Part shown: positions 38,867 through 46,535 of the stretch, one piece after another
Layout: each line of letters opens with the position of its first letter
Numbering within the stretch: position 1 is the first letter of the stretch
Assembly (NCBI GenBank): GCA_027618475.1
Contig: JAQCEJ010000001.1
Coordinates: forward strand, 62,001 to 126,000
Direction of reading: 5' to 3'
Length of the DNA stretch: 64,000 bases
From: Planctomycetota bacterium
GTDB taxonomy: Bacteria > Planctomycetota > Planctomycetia > Planctomycetales > Planctomycetaceae
The notes under the pieces: model-generated
Databases searched by the model: none
What the model was told of the DNA's origin: nothing
The model's input: only the letters and a program-made list of their open reading frames with translations
Position numbers and translations under genes: made by a program

Positions 38867-39892
38867 TCATTCGGTGGACGGCGTTTGTTCCTTCATCTGT
38901 TTTATGAACAGCAGATAGTAGATCAGTCCGGGAAGCGCCATCAGCACCGAAACGATGCGAAACGCCAGCCCCGTCAAGATACCGCTCGCGACCTGGGCGC
39001 CGGCGAGTTCATAGCTTTTGCCGACCGCTCCTTCGAGCACACCGACACCTCCGGGAATGAAGATTGCCATCACCCCCGCGAGTTCGGCAGCGGGAATGAG
39101 CTGCAGATGCGTGATCAGATCGGGAAGTTCGTTCGCCGAGTTAACGGACATCCCGCACAGGTAAAACGTCGAGAGCATCCCGACGTGTCCCAACAGGCTG
39201 ATCACCACACATGCCACAATCACGCGCGGCCGCGACTGATACAGCATAATCCCCTGCATCAACTCGGAGAAAATATTTCCTGCGACAGGAACTTTGAACA
39301 AGAGCTTCCACCAGCCGAGTCTGGTGATTGCAGGAATCATCATCACCACGAGGCCGAGCATGCCGACGATGCTCGCTCCCCAATACACGAACTGATAGGT
39401 TGTAAAGATCGCTGACGATTGCGCATGCCAGTCGCGGGGAATCAGACTCGCCAGCCCACCAACGATGAAGAGCGCGAGCAATCCCAAGATGCGATCGAGT
39501 AACACCGTCGCCGCGACGACAGCTCGCCGGCTGGTTTGACCTTTAGCCACGATAGCCGCCTTGACGAGATCGCCCCCCGCACTGCCGGGACCGACATAGT
39601 TGGATAGATAACCGACAAACCCAATGCGCACGGCGGAATACAGTTTGACGTCGAAGTCAAGCCCCCAGATCAACAGCCACCAGCGAACGAACGTCAGCAA
39701 CAGCGATATGCCACACAGCAACACCGCCCCGATCGCCGCTGACCAGACGATCTGGCGGTCTTTGAGTTTGGCAATATCGTCGGCGTTGCGATAGACGAGA
39801 ATCGCTATAATCAATCCGCCAACGATCCAACCGAACAAAGGCATCCACGGCTTGAAGCGTTGCCAGAGTGTACGTCGCGCGGGTACGGACAT
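38867..39892 (-). CDS. LPG synthase TM-domain (UPF0104) flippase-like protein
   Basis: From ATG 39892 the product is 341 residues; the open frame reaches 39994 but that part contains no domain. It has about eight membrane segments. Recognisable family segments are RWWLLIWGLDFDVKLYSAVRIGFVGYLSNYVGPGSAGGDLVKA, ATVLLDRILGLLALF and IPGGVGVLEGAVG, the first and last being the usual LPG_synthase_TM conserved blocks. The aminoacyl-transferase domain of MprF is missing, so this is the transmembrane part alone, thought to move lipids or a lipid precursor between leaflets. No glycan or lipid synthesis gene is next to it. Confidence 0.88.
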   Translation of the reverse strand: MSVPARRTLWQRFKPWMPLFGWIVGGLIIAILVYRNADDIAKLKDRQIVWSAAIGAVLLCGISLLLTFVRWWLLIWGLDFDVKLYSAVRIGFVGYLSNYVGPGSAGGDLVKAAIVAKGQTSRRAVVAATVLLDRILGLLALFIVGGLASLIPRDWHAQSSAIFTTYQFVYWGASIVGMLGLVVMMIPAITRLGWWKLLFKVPVAGNIFSELMQGIMLYQSRPRVIVACVVISLLGHVGMLSTFYLCGMSVNSANELPDLITHLQLIPAAELAGVMAIFIPGGVGVLEGAVGKSYELAGAQVASGILTGLAFRIVSVLMALPGLIYYLLFIKQMKEQTPSTE

Positions 39893-40046
39893 AATGTTTC
39901 GAGGCGTCTCCGCGAGAATCAAAATGTGTAAAAGAGAATGGCCATAAATAATGCAAAACAGAAGAGGGTGATTAACAATAAATTCGCAAGTCACAAAATT
40001 CTTTATGCGTCATCTTGCGTATATTGTGGTCATTCTCTGCTGATTA

Positions 40047-40535
40047 TTATCGATCATCGACGCCGGCGAGTTTGTGGATCGTTTTCCATTCGTCACTCGT
40101 CACCGGTTGAATCGACAATCGCGAGCCCCGTTTGAGCAGCATCATGTCTTTGAGTATTTTCTCATCCTGCATCCGTTCTCGGGTCACCGGTTCGGGGAAG
40201 ACTTGTATCAGTTTGATGTCGACCATGTACCAGATCGGGTTTTCGGTCGTGCTTTTGGGATCGTAATGGCCTCCCTTCGGATCGAGAGCCGTGTGATCGG
40301 GATATCCTTTTCGCGTTACCTTGGCGGTGCCATAGATCGCGAGCGGTTCGGTATTGCTGTGATAGAAAAACACCCGATCGCCGACCTGCACGTCGTCCCG
40401 TAACAGATTACGTGCCTGATAATTCCGCACGCCATCCCAAAATGTCGACTTTTTGGGCTCTTTCGCGAGATCGTGAATGGAATATGACGATGGTTCGGTT
40501 TTGAACAGCCAATAGTTGGGCGCGGAGGCGGCCAT
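40047..40535 (-). CDS. EVE-domain protein (THYN1-like)
   Basis: This 162-residue protein is a single EVE domain: YWLFKTEPSSYSIHDLAKE, FWDGVRNYQARNLLRDDVQVGDRVFFYHSN, IYGTAKVTRKGYPD and PIWYMVDIKLIQ. EVE is a PUA-like fold that binds modified bases in DNA or RNA and is related to YTH. Members near restriction genes sense modified DNA; here the neighbours are unrelated, so housekeeping nucleic-acid binding is likelier. A solitary N6-adenine DNA methyltransferase is encoded 6 kb away, but no link can be shown. Confidence 0.92.
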   Translation of the reverse strand: MAASAPNYWLFKTEPSSYSIHDLAKEPKKSTFWDGVRNYQARNLLRDDVQVGDRVFFYHSNTEPLAIYGTAKVTRKGYPDHTALDPKGGHYDPKSTTENPIWYMVDIKLIQVFPEPVTRERMQDEKILKDMMLLKRGSRLSIQPVTSDEWKTIHKLAGVDDR

Positions 40536-40847
40536 GGTGTGTCAGCTCCAGAAACATGATTTCAGTGGTGACTCGGTTAACGACAAATGGCGTACGATGC
40601 ACGCCCTTCGCAGTTAGACATTAGTCGGTTTGGATGAGGGTGTCACGTGCGGATGAAGGGGATCATGGCTGAAAATACGCGACTGACCGACATTGAACTG
40701 TCCAGCAGTCACGATCTACGGGAACAAATTTGCTCCGCTTTGATGAGTAACCAATCAATAACAAGGCACTGGTTAGAATAAACAGAACTGATATCTGGTG
40801 TTGAACCAAATGCCATTTCACAAGGGAGTGACAATGACGGCACCAAA
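40536..40847. other. Intergenic region
   Basis: 312 bases upstream of the EVE gene and downstream of the broken toxin. No gene, hairpin or repeat is obvious. Confidence 0.35.
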
Positions 40848-41134
40848 TCAAATCCAATAACCTGGCCGACGGCTGGTATGCGCCACCGCTACCACCAACA
40901 CTCGATCAGAAGACGTTTTCCTATAGATAATTTGATACGGGTATCGATTGAACAAGTAAAACCGGTGTTGATCGTTGCATCGGGGATAACGCTCAGGATG
41001 CGCAGCAATTGCCTCCAGCGCCTTGGCGAATTCGGTTTCGAATTTTCGGCGGCTTTTTTACTTCGATCGGCATACCATTGAAATGAAGCCGCGTATTCGC
41101 TTTCAGCGGCTGCGGCAATCATGATCTCACTCAT
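40848..41134 (-). pseudogene. Frameshifted ParE/RelE-type toxin
   Basis: Starting at ATG 41134, the frame gives a normal toxin opening (AESEYAASFQWYADRSKKAAE), then departs after Glu. Continuing one frame over gives a perfect ParE C-terminus: KFETEFAKALEAIAAHPERYP, then FYLFNRYPYQIIYRK, VLVVAVAHTSRRPGYWI, ending in TGA at 40850-40848. The break is at AATTTT (41041-41046 on the plus strand), where one A/T seems to be missing. Length when joined is about 95 residues, normal for ParE. The antitoxin gene upstream overlaps it by eight bases and is intact. A toxin inactivated by a single-base deletion or a consensus error are both possible. Confidence 0.85.
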
Positions 41135-41363
41135 CGAGCCCGGCCCTTTGCCTGGCACGTGTTCGGACTTCCTCCCAAGCTGCCGTTGACATCCGCCCGG
41201 CATCGTATTCTGCCGAGCGGCGCTGAGCCTCAGCTATCCACTCGGCATCGGGCATGGGCCAGGCTTCGGGGGCGATATCTTCGACAATTTCGTGCGCGAG
41301 ACGCAGGCGTTCCTCGATATTCAGCGTACGCGCGGCTGAAAGCACTTCATGAAATGTTGACAT
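41127..41363 (-). CDS. Putative addiction-module antitoxin (TIGR02574 type)
   Basis: This 78-residue protein starts at ATG 41363 (purine-rich AGAGGGA upstream). It has the layout of the small addiction-module component family that accompanies ParE toxins: an N-terminal helical dimer part (FHEVLSAARTLNIEERLRLAHEIVEDI) and a polar C-terminal toxin-binding tail with LDE. WIAEAQRRSAEYDAGRMSTAAWEEV is typical. The gene lies 18 bases after the pilT stop on the same strand and overlaps the toxin by eight bases. Confidence 0.85.
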   Translation of the reverse strand: MSTFHEVLSAARTLNIEERLRLAHEIVEDIAPEAWPMPDAEWIAEAQRRSAEYDAGRMSTAAWEEVRTRARQRAGLDE

Positions 41364-41381
41364 CGCCAAGTCCCTCTTCTC

Positions 41382-42527
41382 TCACAAAATCGCAGCCGCC
41401 TTGACGTCGATGCCTTTCAGAATCATCTTCAGTTCTTCCACGTTCGGCGAGACTTCGAATGCCGTGGCACGACTGATGAATTCTTTGTCGATGAAGAACT
41501 TCAAACTGTCGTTGAACTGCTGCATCCCTTCGGACTTGCCGATGCGCATGGCGGCAGAGAGTTTTTCGTCCTTCTCTTCCAAAATCAGTTTGCGAACGGT
41601 GGGATTGAAGGTCATGATCTCGACGACAGGTACGCGTTTGGGGGTGTCGACGATCGTCGGCAGAAGTTTTTGCGCCACGATGCCGCGCATGTTGAACGCC
41701 ATACTGCTGCGGATCGCTTTGTGCATATCCTGTGGGAAGAGGTCGAGAATACGGCCGATCGTACTCGGAGCACTCGATGCGTGAATCGTCCCGAACACGA
41801 GGTGTCCGGTTTCGGCGGCGTGAATCGCCGTTTCAAACGTTTCGCGGTCTCGCAATTCGCCCACGAGCATGATATCGGGATCTTCACGCACGGCGTGCTT
41901 CATGGCGATTTTGAAGTCTTTGACATCCATGCCGATCTCGCGCTGATTGATCAGCGCTTTATCCTGCGTGTACACGAATTCGATCGGGTCTTCGATTGTA
42001 AGAATATGCACGCGCTCGCGGTGATTTACCCAGTCGAGCATCGAGGCGATCGTTGTGCTCTTACCGCTACCGGTCACCCCGGCGAGCAGCACCATTCCCT
42101 GGTCAAATTTGCAAAGTTCTTCGATGACCGGCGGCAGATTGAGACCTTCGAAGTTGGGGATGAACCGCTCGACTTTACGTGAAACCATGCCGGGGTTACC
42201 GAGTTGCGTAAACAGATTGACGCGAAACCGCCAGCGTTCTCCCTCGTATTCGACGATGTGGGCGAAGTCGGCTCCTCCCTCTTCGACGAAGATCGCCTTG
42301 TTGCGATCGTCCATCATCTCGTCAAACATCTCGGCCATTTTCTGCTTGCTGATCGGCTCCATTTGCAATTCACGCAGGGTACCGCGGATTCGCAGAATGG
42401 GAGGCTTGCCGACCTGCATGTGCAAGTCCGAACCGTTAAATTTAATAAGCTGGCGGAAGACCTTGTTAATTTCATATTCCGGCAAGTCTTCGGCAACAAT
42501 TTTTGGGGGGTCACTGACCGTCGCCAT
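41382..42527 (-). CDS. pilT: Type IV pilus retraction ATPase, PilT type
   Basis: This is a hexameric ATPase that drives pilus retraction. From ATG 42527 (AGGAAA upstream) it has 381 residues; the frame is open to 42605. It contains the PAS-like N-domain with GSDLHMQVGKPPILRIRG, Walker A GVTGSGKST (about 149-157), the Asp box ILTIEDPIEFVY, Walker B DPDIMLVGELRD and the His box GHLVFGTIHASSAPSTIGRILD. The PilT signature AIRSSMAFNMRGIVAQKLLP is clear, whereas the AIRNLI helix characteristic of PilT is replaced by poorly conserved sequence. No other pil gene is adjacent. A prepilin-like DUF1559 protein is encoded earlier in the window. Confidence 0.9.
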   Translation of the reverse strand: MATVSDPPKIVAEDLPEYEINKVFRQLIKFNGSDLHMQVGKPPILRIRGTLRELQMEPISKQKMAEMFDEMMDDRNKAIFVEEGGADFAHIVEYEGERWRFRVNLFTQLGNPGMVSRKVERFIPNFEGLNLPPVIEELCKFDQGMVLLAGVTGSGKSTTIASMLDWVNHRERVHILTIEDPIEFVYTQDKALINQREIGMDVKDFKIAMKHAVREDPDIMLVGELRDRETFETAIHAAETGHLVFGTIHASSAPSTIGRILDLFPQDMHKAIRSSMAFNMRGIVAQKLLPTIVDTPKRVPVVEIMTFNPTVRKLILEEKDEKLSAAMRIGKSEGMQQFNDSLKFFIDKEFISRATAFEVSPNVEELKMILKGIDVKAAAIL

Positions 42528-42682
42528 GTGATGTTTCCTGGGCTGTTCGATGGGAAGTAAGACGTCATTCGGCACCGCGCAGATTTCATGCGCGGCCGCA
42601 TTCAATTATACACCACTCGCGAGGGGAGCGGGAGTACCTATTATCGCAATTCACCGCACGAAAGTTCAATATCAATGGAGAG

Positions 42683-42751
42683 TTGACAATGGATAATTGA
42701 CAATGAAGAGTGTCGGATTCACAAGTCGTTTCATGCCTTATCCATTGTCAA
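42683..42751. repeat. 14-bp inverted repeat beside gene end
   Basis: TTGACAATGGATAA (42683-42696) is the exact reverse complement of TTATCCATTGTCAA (42738-42751), with a 41-base AT/GC-mixed spacer. Variants (AATTGACAAT, ATCAATTATCAATTG) surround both arms, so the whole segment 42675-42768 is rich in the same words. It begins right after the end of the minus-strand GH32-like gene. It may be a MITE-like insertion or a weak terminator. Confidence 0.55.
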
Positions 42752-42761
42752 ATATCAATTA

Positions 42762-44390
42762 TCAATTGCCTTCGTCCTTGAAGCTGGTGTACTCCGGGCC
42801 GCCGGCGGCGACGTAGCCCTGGCTGGCACCGTTCGGGTCGGGACTGACCCAGAACGAATACAACTTGCCGTTTTTCAACGAAAAGCGGAAGCGAACAGGC
42901 TTCCCTTCCAGCTGTTCAAGCGACAGCGTCTCTTTCCACGTGATGGCTGTTTTGGTGGAATCGACGGAGACGGGTTTGCATTTTGCCTTGCTGAATGCGG
43001 GAATGACTTTCCCATTTTCGTCGAGAATATCAACGCGAAGCTCACCTGCGGGATCGTCGATGTTGACGTACAGATGCTTGCCTCCGAAGCGAACCGGGTG
43101 AGTGATCAGCGTACCTCCTTTGGCATCGGCGGAAAGCGACGCAAACCCGTCGCGGCGAAGGGTCGCCAGCCCTGTACTGCCACCGGTTCCGTCGTCTTCG
43201 GGTTTGTGGCTGTTGCGGCCGCTGCAATAGAAATAGAGTTGGTCACCCATCACGAGGCACCCGCCTCCGGCGGGTTGCACGTTGCCGTAGTTCCATGCCT
43301 GATTGTCGTCCGAGACATTCAGGAAGGGGCGGCGGTCGGGACGATGCCAATGATGACCGTCGCGCGAGTAGCCGAGTGTGACATGGTTGATCTTCGGCCG
43401 GTCTCCCTCCGAGATGTGCGAGTGAATCGTGAAGAACCCGACGAGCAGACTTTCGTACGCTGTGGCATCGAGGTTGTACAAGTCGGGAAGTTTCTCTTTG
43501 AATTCGACCGGTTGGACGCGATCGAGCGAATCGGCGCTGGTCCAACGCGAGATGTCGTTGAGATTCTCCCACGAATTCTTAGAGACGTCTCTCGATTCGC
43601 CGTAATATCGGCAGCGTCCGACGGGGTTCTGTCCCGAGCGAACACTGTAAATCCATAACTTGCGAAACGGATTGTAAAACACCGTCGTGCGGTCACCGAC
43701 TTCTTTTTGCATTGCGACGATGTCGCTCCAGTGGATGCCGTCGGGAGAAAACCGGGTCTGCAATCCCGATCGATAGTAGAACATCTTATAACGTTTCGCA
43801 GGATCGAGGTCGTCGAGATCGATTATGATGCTGCTCAAATCGCGTTCGATCGGTTCGATCTTAAGGATGTTACTCTCGGGATAATTCTCTTTCTCCCCCA
43901 GGGCCGGACGCTTCCAGTGTATGCCGTCGTCGGACGTCGCCAGACAGAAGTACAAATTGCTTCCACCCATGTACCACATTTTGAAGGTGCGGTCTTGCGG
44001 ATCGAACCAGACGCCGTCGCTGAACGGTGCCGCGAAAGGAATATTGCGGTCGTTGTGAAATTCCCAGCGTTCTTCCGCTTTGAAAATTGGATTCCCTTCG
44101 TACCACTCGGGCTGATGATACTCGCGTTTAAGCGTCGTCGAATCGATTAGAAAATCGTCAACGAACAACTGGCGGCCGACGTCGATCGAGATGACTTTGG
44201 GGGGATCCGACAGATACGGCGGCTCGGGCTGCGGATCACGCGAAAAACTTTCGGGACGCGGCGGCCACTGCTCGGGGAGTTTGATACCGTTATACAGCAC
44301 TTCTTCTGCATAACACACCAGGGAGATCGTCGAGATGAAGAACAGGATCGCGGATGACAGCATGGGGATGCAGATCATTCGTTGGATCAT
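42762..44390 (-). CDS. Secreted GH32-like beta-propeller protein
   Basis: This 542-residue protein has a signal peptide (about 1-27). The segment RQLFVDDFLIDSTTLKREYHQPEWYEGNPI is widespread among planctomycete proteins annotated as glycosyl hydrolase family 32-like. Blade-like repeats follow (PFSDGVWFDPQDRTFKMWYMG, TSDDGIHWKRP, FSPDGIHWSD, YSRDGHHWHRPD), consistent with a five-bladed propeller of the GH32/43/130 type. The catalytic acidic residues cannot be assigned by eye. The C-terminal part (HPVRFGGKHLYVNIDDPAGELRV) resembles a beta-sandwich. Its start lies 31 bases after the Gfo/Idh gene stop, so they are likely co-transcribed and process a sugar together, which is inference. Confidence 0.8.
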   Translation of the reverse strand: MIQRMICIPMLSSAILFFISTISLVCYAEEVLYNGIKLPEQWPPRPESFSRDPQPEPPYLSDPPKVISIDVGRQLFVDDFLIDSTTLKREYHQPEWYEGNPIFKAEERWEFHNDRNIPFAAPFSDGVWFDPQDRTFKMWYMGGSNLYFCLATSDDGIHWKRPALGEKENYPESNILKIEPIERDLSSIIIDLDDLDPAKRYKMFYYRSGLQTRFSPDGIHWSDIVAMQKEVGDRTTVFYNPFRKLWIYSVRSGQNPVGRCRYYGESRDVSKNSWENLNDISRWTSADSLDRVQPVEFKEKLPDLYNLDATAYESLLVGFFTIHSHISEGDRPKINHVTLGYSRDGHHWHRPDRRPFLNVSDDNQAWNYGNVQPAGGGCLVMGDQLYFYCSGRNSHKPEDDGTGGSTGLATLRRDGFASLSADAKGGTLITHPVRFGGKHLYVNIDDPAGELRVDILDENGKVIPAFSKAKCKPVSVDSTKTAITWKETLSLEQLEGKPVRFRFSLKNGKLYSFWVSPDPNGASQGYVAAGGPEYTSFKDEGN

Positions 44391-44421
44391 GGTGAACCTC
44401 GTCGAAAAAATAAAACATCGA

Positions 44422-45408
44422 TCAGAGAATGGCCTTCCACGTTCTGGATTCGAGCACTTCGAGCGCCCCTAGAATCACCTTTAACGTCTGCACCCCCTCG
44501 GCGAGCGTGCAGGCCGGTTGGCGTTTTCCTTGCACGGCGTCGAGAAAGGCCTGGGCCTGAGTGACGAACATGTCGTCGCGTTCCATCGGCGGAAACTCTT
44601 CGTCGTGCCACGGCTCATTCGGTTCGGCTGTCCAGCGTAAGCGGTTGAGATGCGATTCCATGCGGACGGTGCCACGTTCGCACACGATCGTCAGCGTCAG
44701 TTCGTTCGGAGCCTGATGCTGATTGATGGCGAAACTCGACATGACGTTGCCATGCCGCGCCAGCACGTGTGCCGTGTCTTCGACGGTGACGCCTTCAAGG
44801 ATCTGGTGGGCGGCGTCGGCGGTGAGTTCGGTAATCGGGCCGACAATCCATTCGGAGGAATTGACGATATGCGTAAGGGCATCCTGCAGGCACCCGCCGC
44901 CCGTCGCGCGATTGGTGTAATAGATTTCTCTGTAGGCGGGACGAAACGTAGGAAAATGCTGTCCGGTGACGACCGTGAGTTCGACCGGTTTGCCGAAACG
45001 TCCACTTTGTATGACTTCCCGTAATGCGATGATGATCGGATGACAGCGCAGCACATACGCGACACCGAAGACGGTCTTCTTCTGCTCGACCAGTTGAGAG
45101 AGTTCATCGACACGGTCGAATGACGTGCTGACCGGTTTTTCCATGAGCACATGGCAGCCGGCATTCACAAGGTCGATCGCCATGCCGACATGCAGATGCG
45201 CCGGCGTGCAGATGACGGCGACATCGGGTTTGGTCGCGAGTGCGTCGGAAAAATCGGCAAACGTCTGTTTGAGCGCATACGTATTCGCAAGGCGATCGCG
45301 AATTTCAGGCCGGACGTCGCAGAGCGAAACATCGACCTGCCCGGTCTGTAGAAAACAACGGGCGTGGCGTTCACCAATCGATCCGCCTCCGATCACCAAC
45401 ACGTGCAT
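44422..45408 (-). CDS. Gfo/Idh/MocA family oxidoreductase
   Basis: The 328-residue protein has an NAD(P) Rossmann domain opening VLVIGGGSIGERHARCF and the EKPVS motif (CHVLMEKPVSTSFD) that carries the catalytic Lys. The substrate domain follows with GGGCLQDALTHIVNSSEW, in which the His is normally catalytic. Members oxidise or reduce sugars, inositols and related compounds. The gene precedes the GH32-like gene by 31 bases on the same strand. A palindromic repeat copy lies just upstream, within the gap to the aminotransferase gene. Confidence 0.92.
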   Translation of the reverse strand: MHVLVIGGGSIGERHARCFLQTGQVDVSLCDVRPEIRDRLANTYALKQTFADFSDALATKPDVAVICTPAHLHVGMAIDLVNAGCHVLMEKPVSTSFDRVDELSQLVEQKKTVFGVAYVLRCHPIIIALREVIQSGRFGKPVELTVVTGQHFPTFRPAYREIYYTNRATGGGCLQDALTHIVNSSEWIVGPITELTADAAHQILEGVTVEDTAHVLARHGNVMSSFAINQHQAPNELTLTIVCERGTVRMESHLNRLRWTAEPNEPWHDEEFPPMERDDMFVTQAQAFLDAVQGKRQPACTLAEGVQTLKVILGALEVLESRTWKAIL

Positions 45409-45440
45409 TATTGATAGACCTTTATCGAGAAAACTGAAAT

Positions 45441-45500
45441 GTTCTCGATCCCAATCGGAACTTGGGATCGCAAGTCTTTAAAGCTCCGCTTTGTCAAATG
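45441..45500. repeat. Two-hairpin palindromic repeat, copy 3
   Basis: This copy keeps the plan of those at 12976 and 18583 but with paired substitutions: CGATCCCAA/TTGGGATCG (45446-45454 with 45462-45470) replaces CGTTCCCAA/TTGGGAACG, and AAAGC/GCTTT (45480-45484 with 45488-45492) replaces GAAGC/GCTTC. It lies between the minus-strand aminotransferase and Gfo/Idh genes. Confidence 0.8.
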
Positions 45501-45587
45501 GGAGTCAGCGGCTCATTCGCCATGATTTCTTCGAATCTGAAAGGGGCACTGGCGGACAAGCCCCCCAGTGCCACCCTGAAATTCACG

Positions 45588-46535
45588 TTACTCCTTCGCC
45601 GGTTCACCGGTGCGGCGGGCGGCTCCCATGCGGAACTGTTCGATGACGTCGAGACCGACTTCTTTATTCCAACCTTCGATCAGCTTTTTGAAGATTGGAC
45701 CAGGAACCCCTTTACCGACCGGCAGACCGTTCAATCGCGTCACCGGCAGAATGCAGTACGGTGTGCTGGCGGTAAAGGCTTCGTCGGCGTTAAGGGCGTG
45801 AAACGTCGCAAAATCTTTTTCAACGAAAGGAATATCGAGCTTCTTAGCGATTTCGCGAACGACCGAACGGCTGATGCCCGGCAAGATATTTCGCAGCGTG
45901 GGAGAAACGATCGTTCCCTTTTCGACCATCAGAAAATTGGCTCCGCCGGTTTCGGTGACATTACCGTCGAGGTCCAGCAGCAATGCCGCCGCCGCCGGAT
46001 CGACCAGCTTCGCTTCCTGGTCGGCCAGATAATAATGCATGCGGCTGCGGTACTTCATGTTGGGGTCGTAGCACTGCGGCGGAACGTGGCGAATCGACGG
46101 TGTCACGAAATGCTGTCCCGTCAGAAATTTCTCAGACCACAATTCGAAAGGCATCGGAAAGGTGTGAACACAGACGGTTGGGGTATTATTCGCCAGCGCA
46201 CCGGCTCCCCCGGCATAGACAGGGAGTTCGCCCGGAGTGATGAAAATAATGAGTCCGAGTTCGTCCTCGGGTGCGATCAATCGCGAGTTGTGAGCTGCCA
46301 ATTCCTGGCAGATTTCACCGAGACGGCTCATCTCCATGCCGATGTCGAACCGCAGATATTTGACGCCTCGCGCCAGTCGATCGAGGTGCGGCTGCAGGCG
46401 GAAAAGCTGGTGCTTAAAGGTTCGTACCATTTCGGTCACGGTGGCCCCGAGCACGACTCCGGCGTCGTAAATCTGCAATTTGGCCTGCGACGCGGGGACC
46501 ATGTCACCCCGCAAATACACCAACGGTTCGGTCAT
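45588..46535 (-). CDS. Class IV PLP aminotransferase (branched-chain/D-amino acid type)
   Basis: The 315 residues match fold-type IV aminotransferases: YDAGVVLGATVTEMVRTF near the N-terminus, the PLP Lys in NMKYRSRMHYYLADQEAK, then AALLLDLDGNVTETGGANFLMVEKG and TLRNILPGISRSVVREIAKK, and ADEAFTASTPYCILPVTRLNG. The family contains IlvE, D-amino-acid transaminase and aminodeoxychorismate lyase. The set of motifs suits a transaminase, but IlvE versus Dat cannot be settled by eye. Its ATG overlaps the stop of the upstream large secreted-protein gene by one base (TAATG), which is an odd pairing for an amino acid enzyme. Confidence 0.88.
   Translation of the reverse strand: MTEPLVYLRGDMVPASQAKLQIYDAGVVLGATVTEMVRTFKHQLFRLQPHLDRLARGVKYLRFDIGMEMSRLGEICQELAAHNSRLIAPEDELGLIIFITPGELPVYAGGAGALANNTPTVCVHTFPMPFELWSEKFLTGQHFVTPSIRHVPPQCYDPNMKYRSRMHYYLADQEAKLVDPAAAALLLDLDGNVTETGGANFLMVEKGTIVSPTLRNILPGISRSVVREIAKKLDIPFVEKDFATFHALNADEAFTASTPYCILPVTRLNGLPVGKGVPGPIFKKLIEGWNKEVGLDVIEQFRMGAARRTGEPAKE

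Noticed and set aside
31898-41203. Defence island
   Set aside because: A methyltransferase, an EVE protein and a TA pair occur here, but they are separated by housekeeping genes on both strands, so no system boundary can be drawn.
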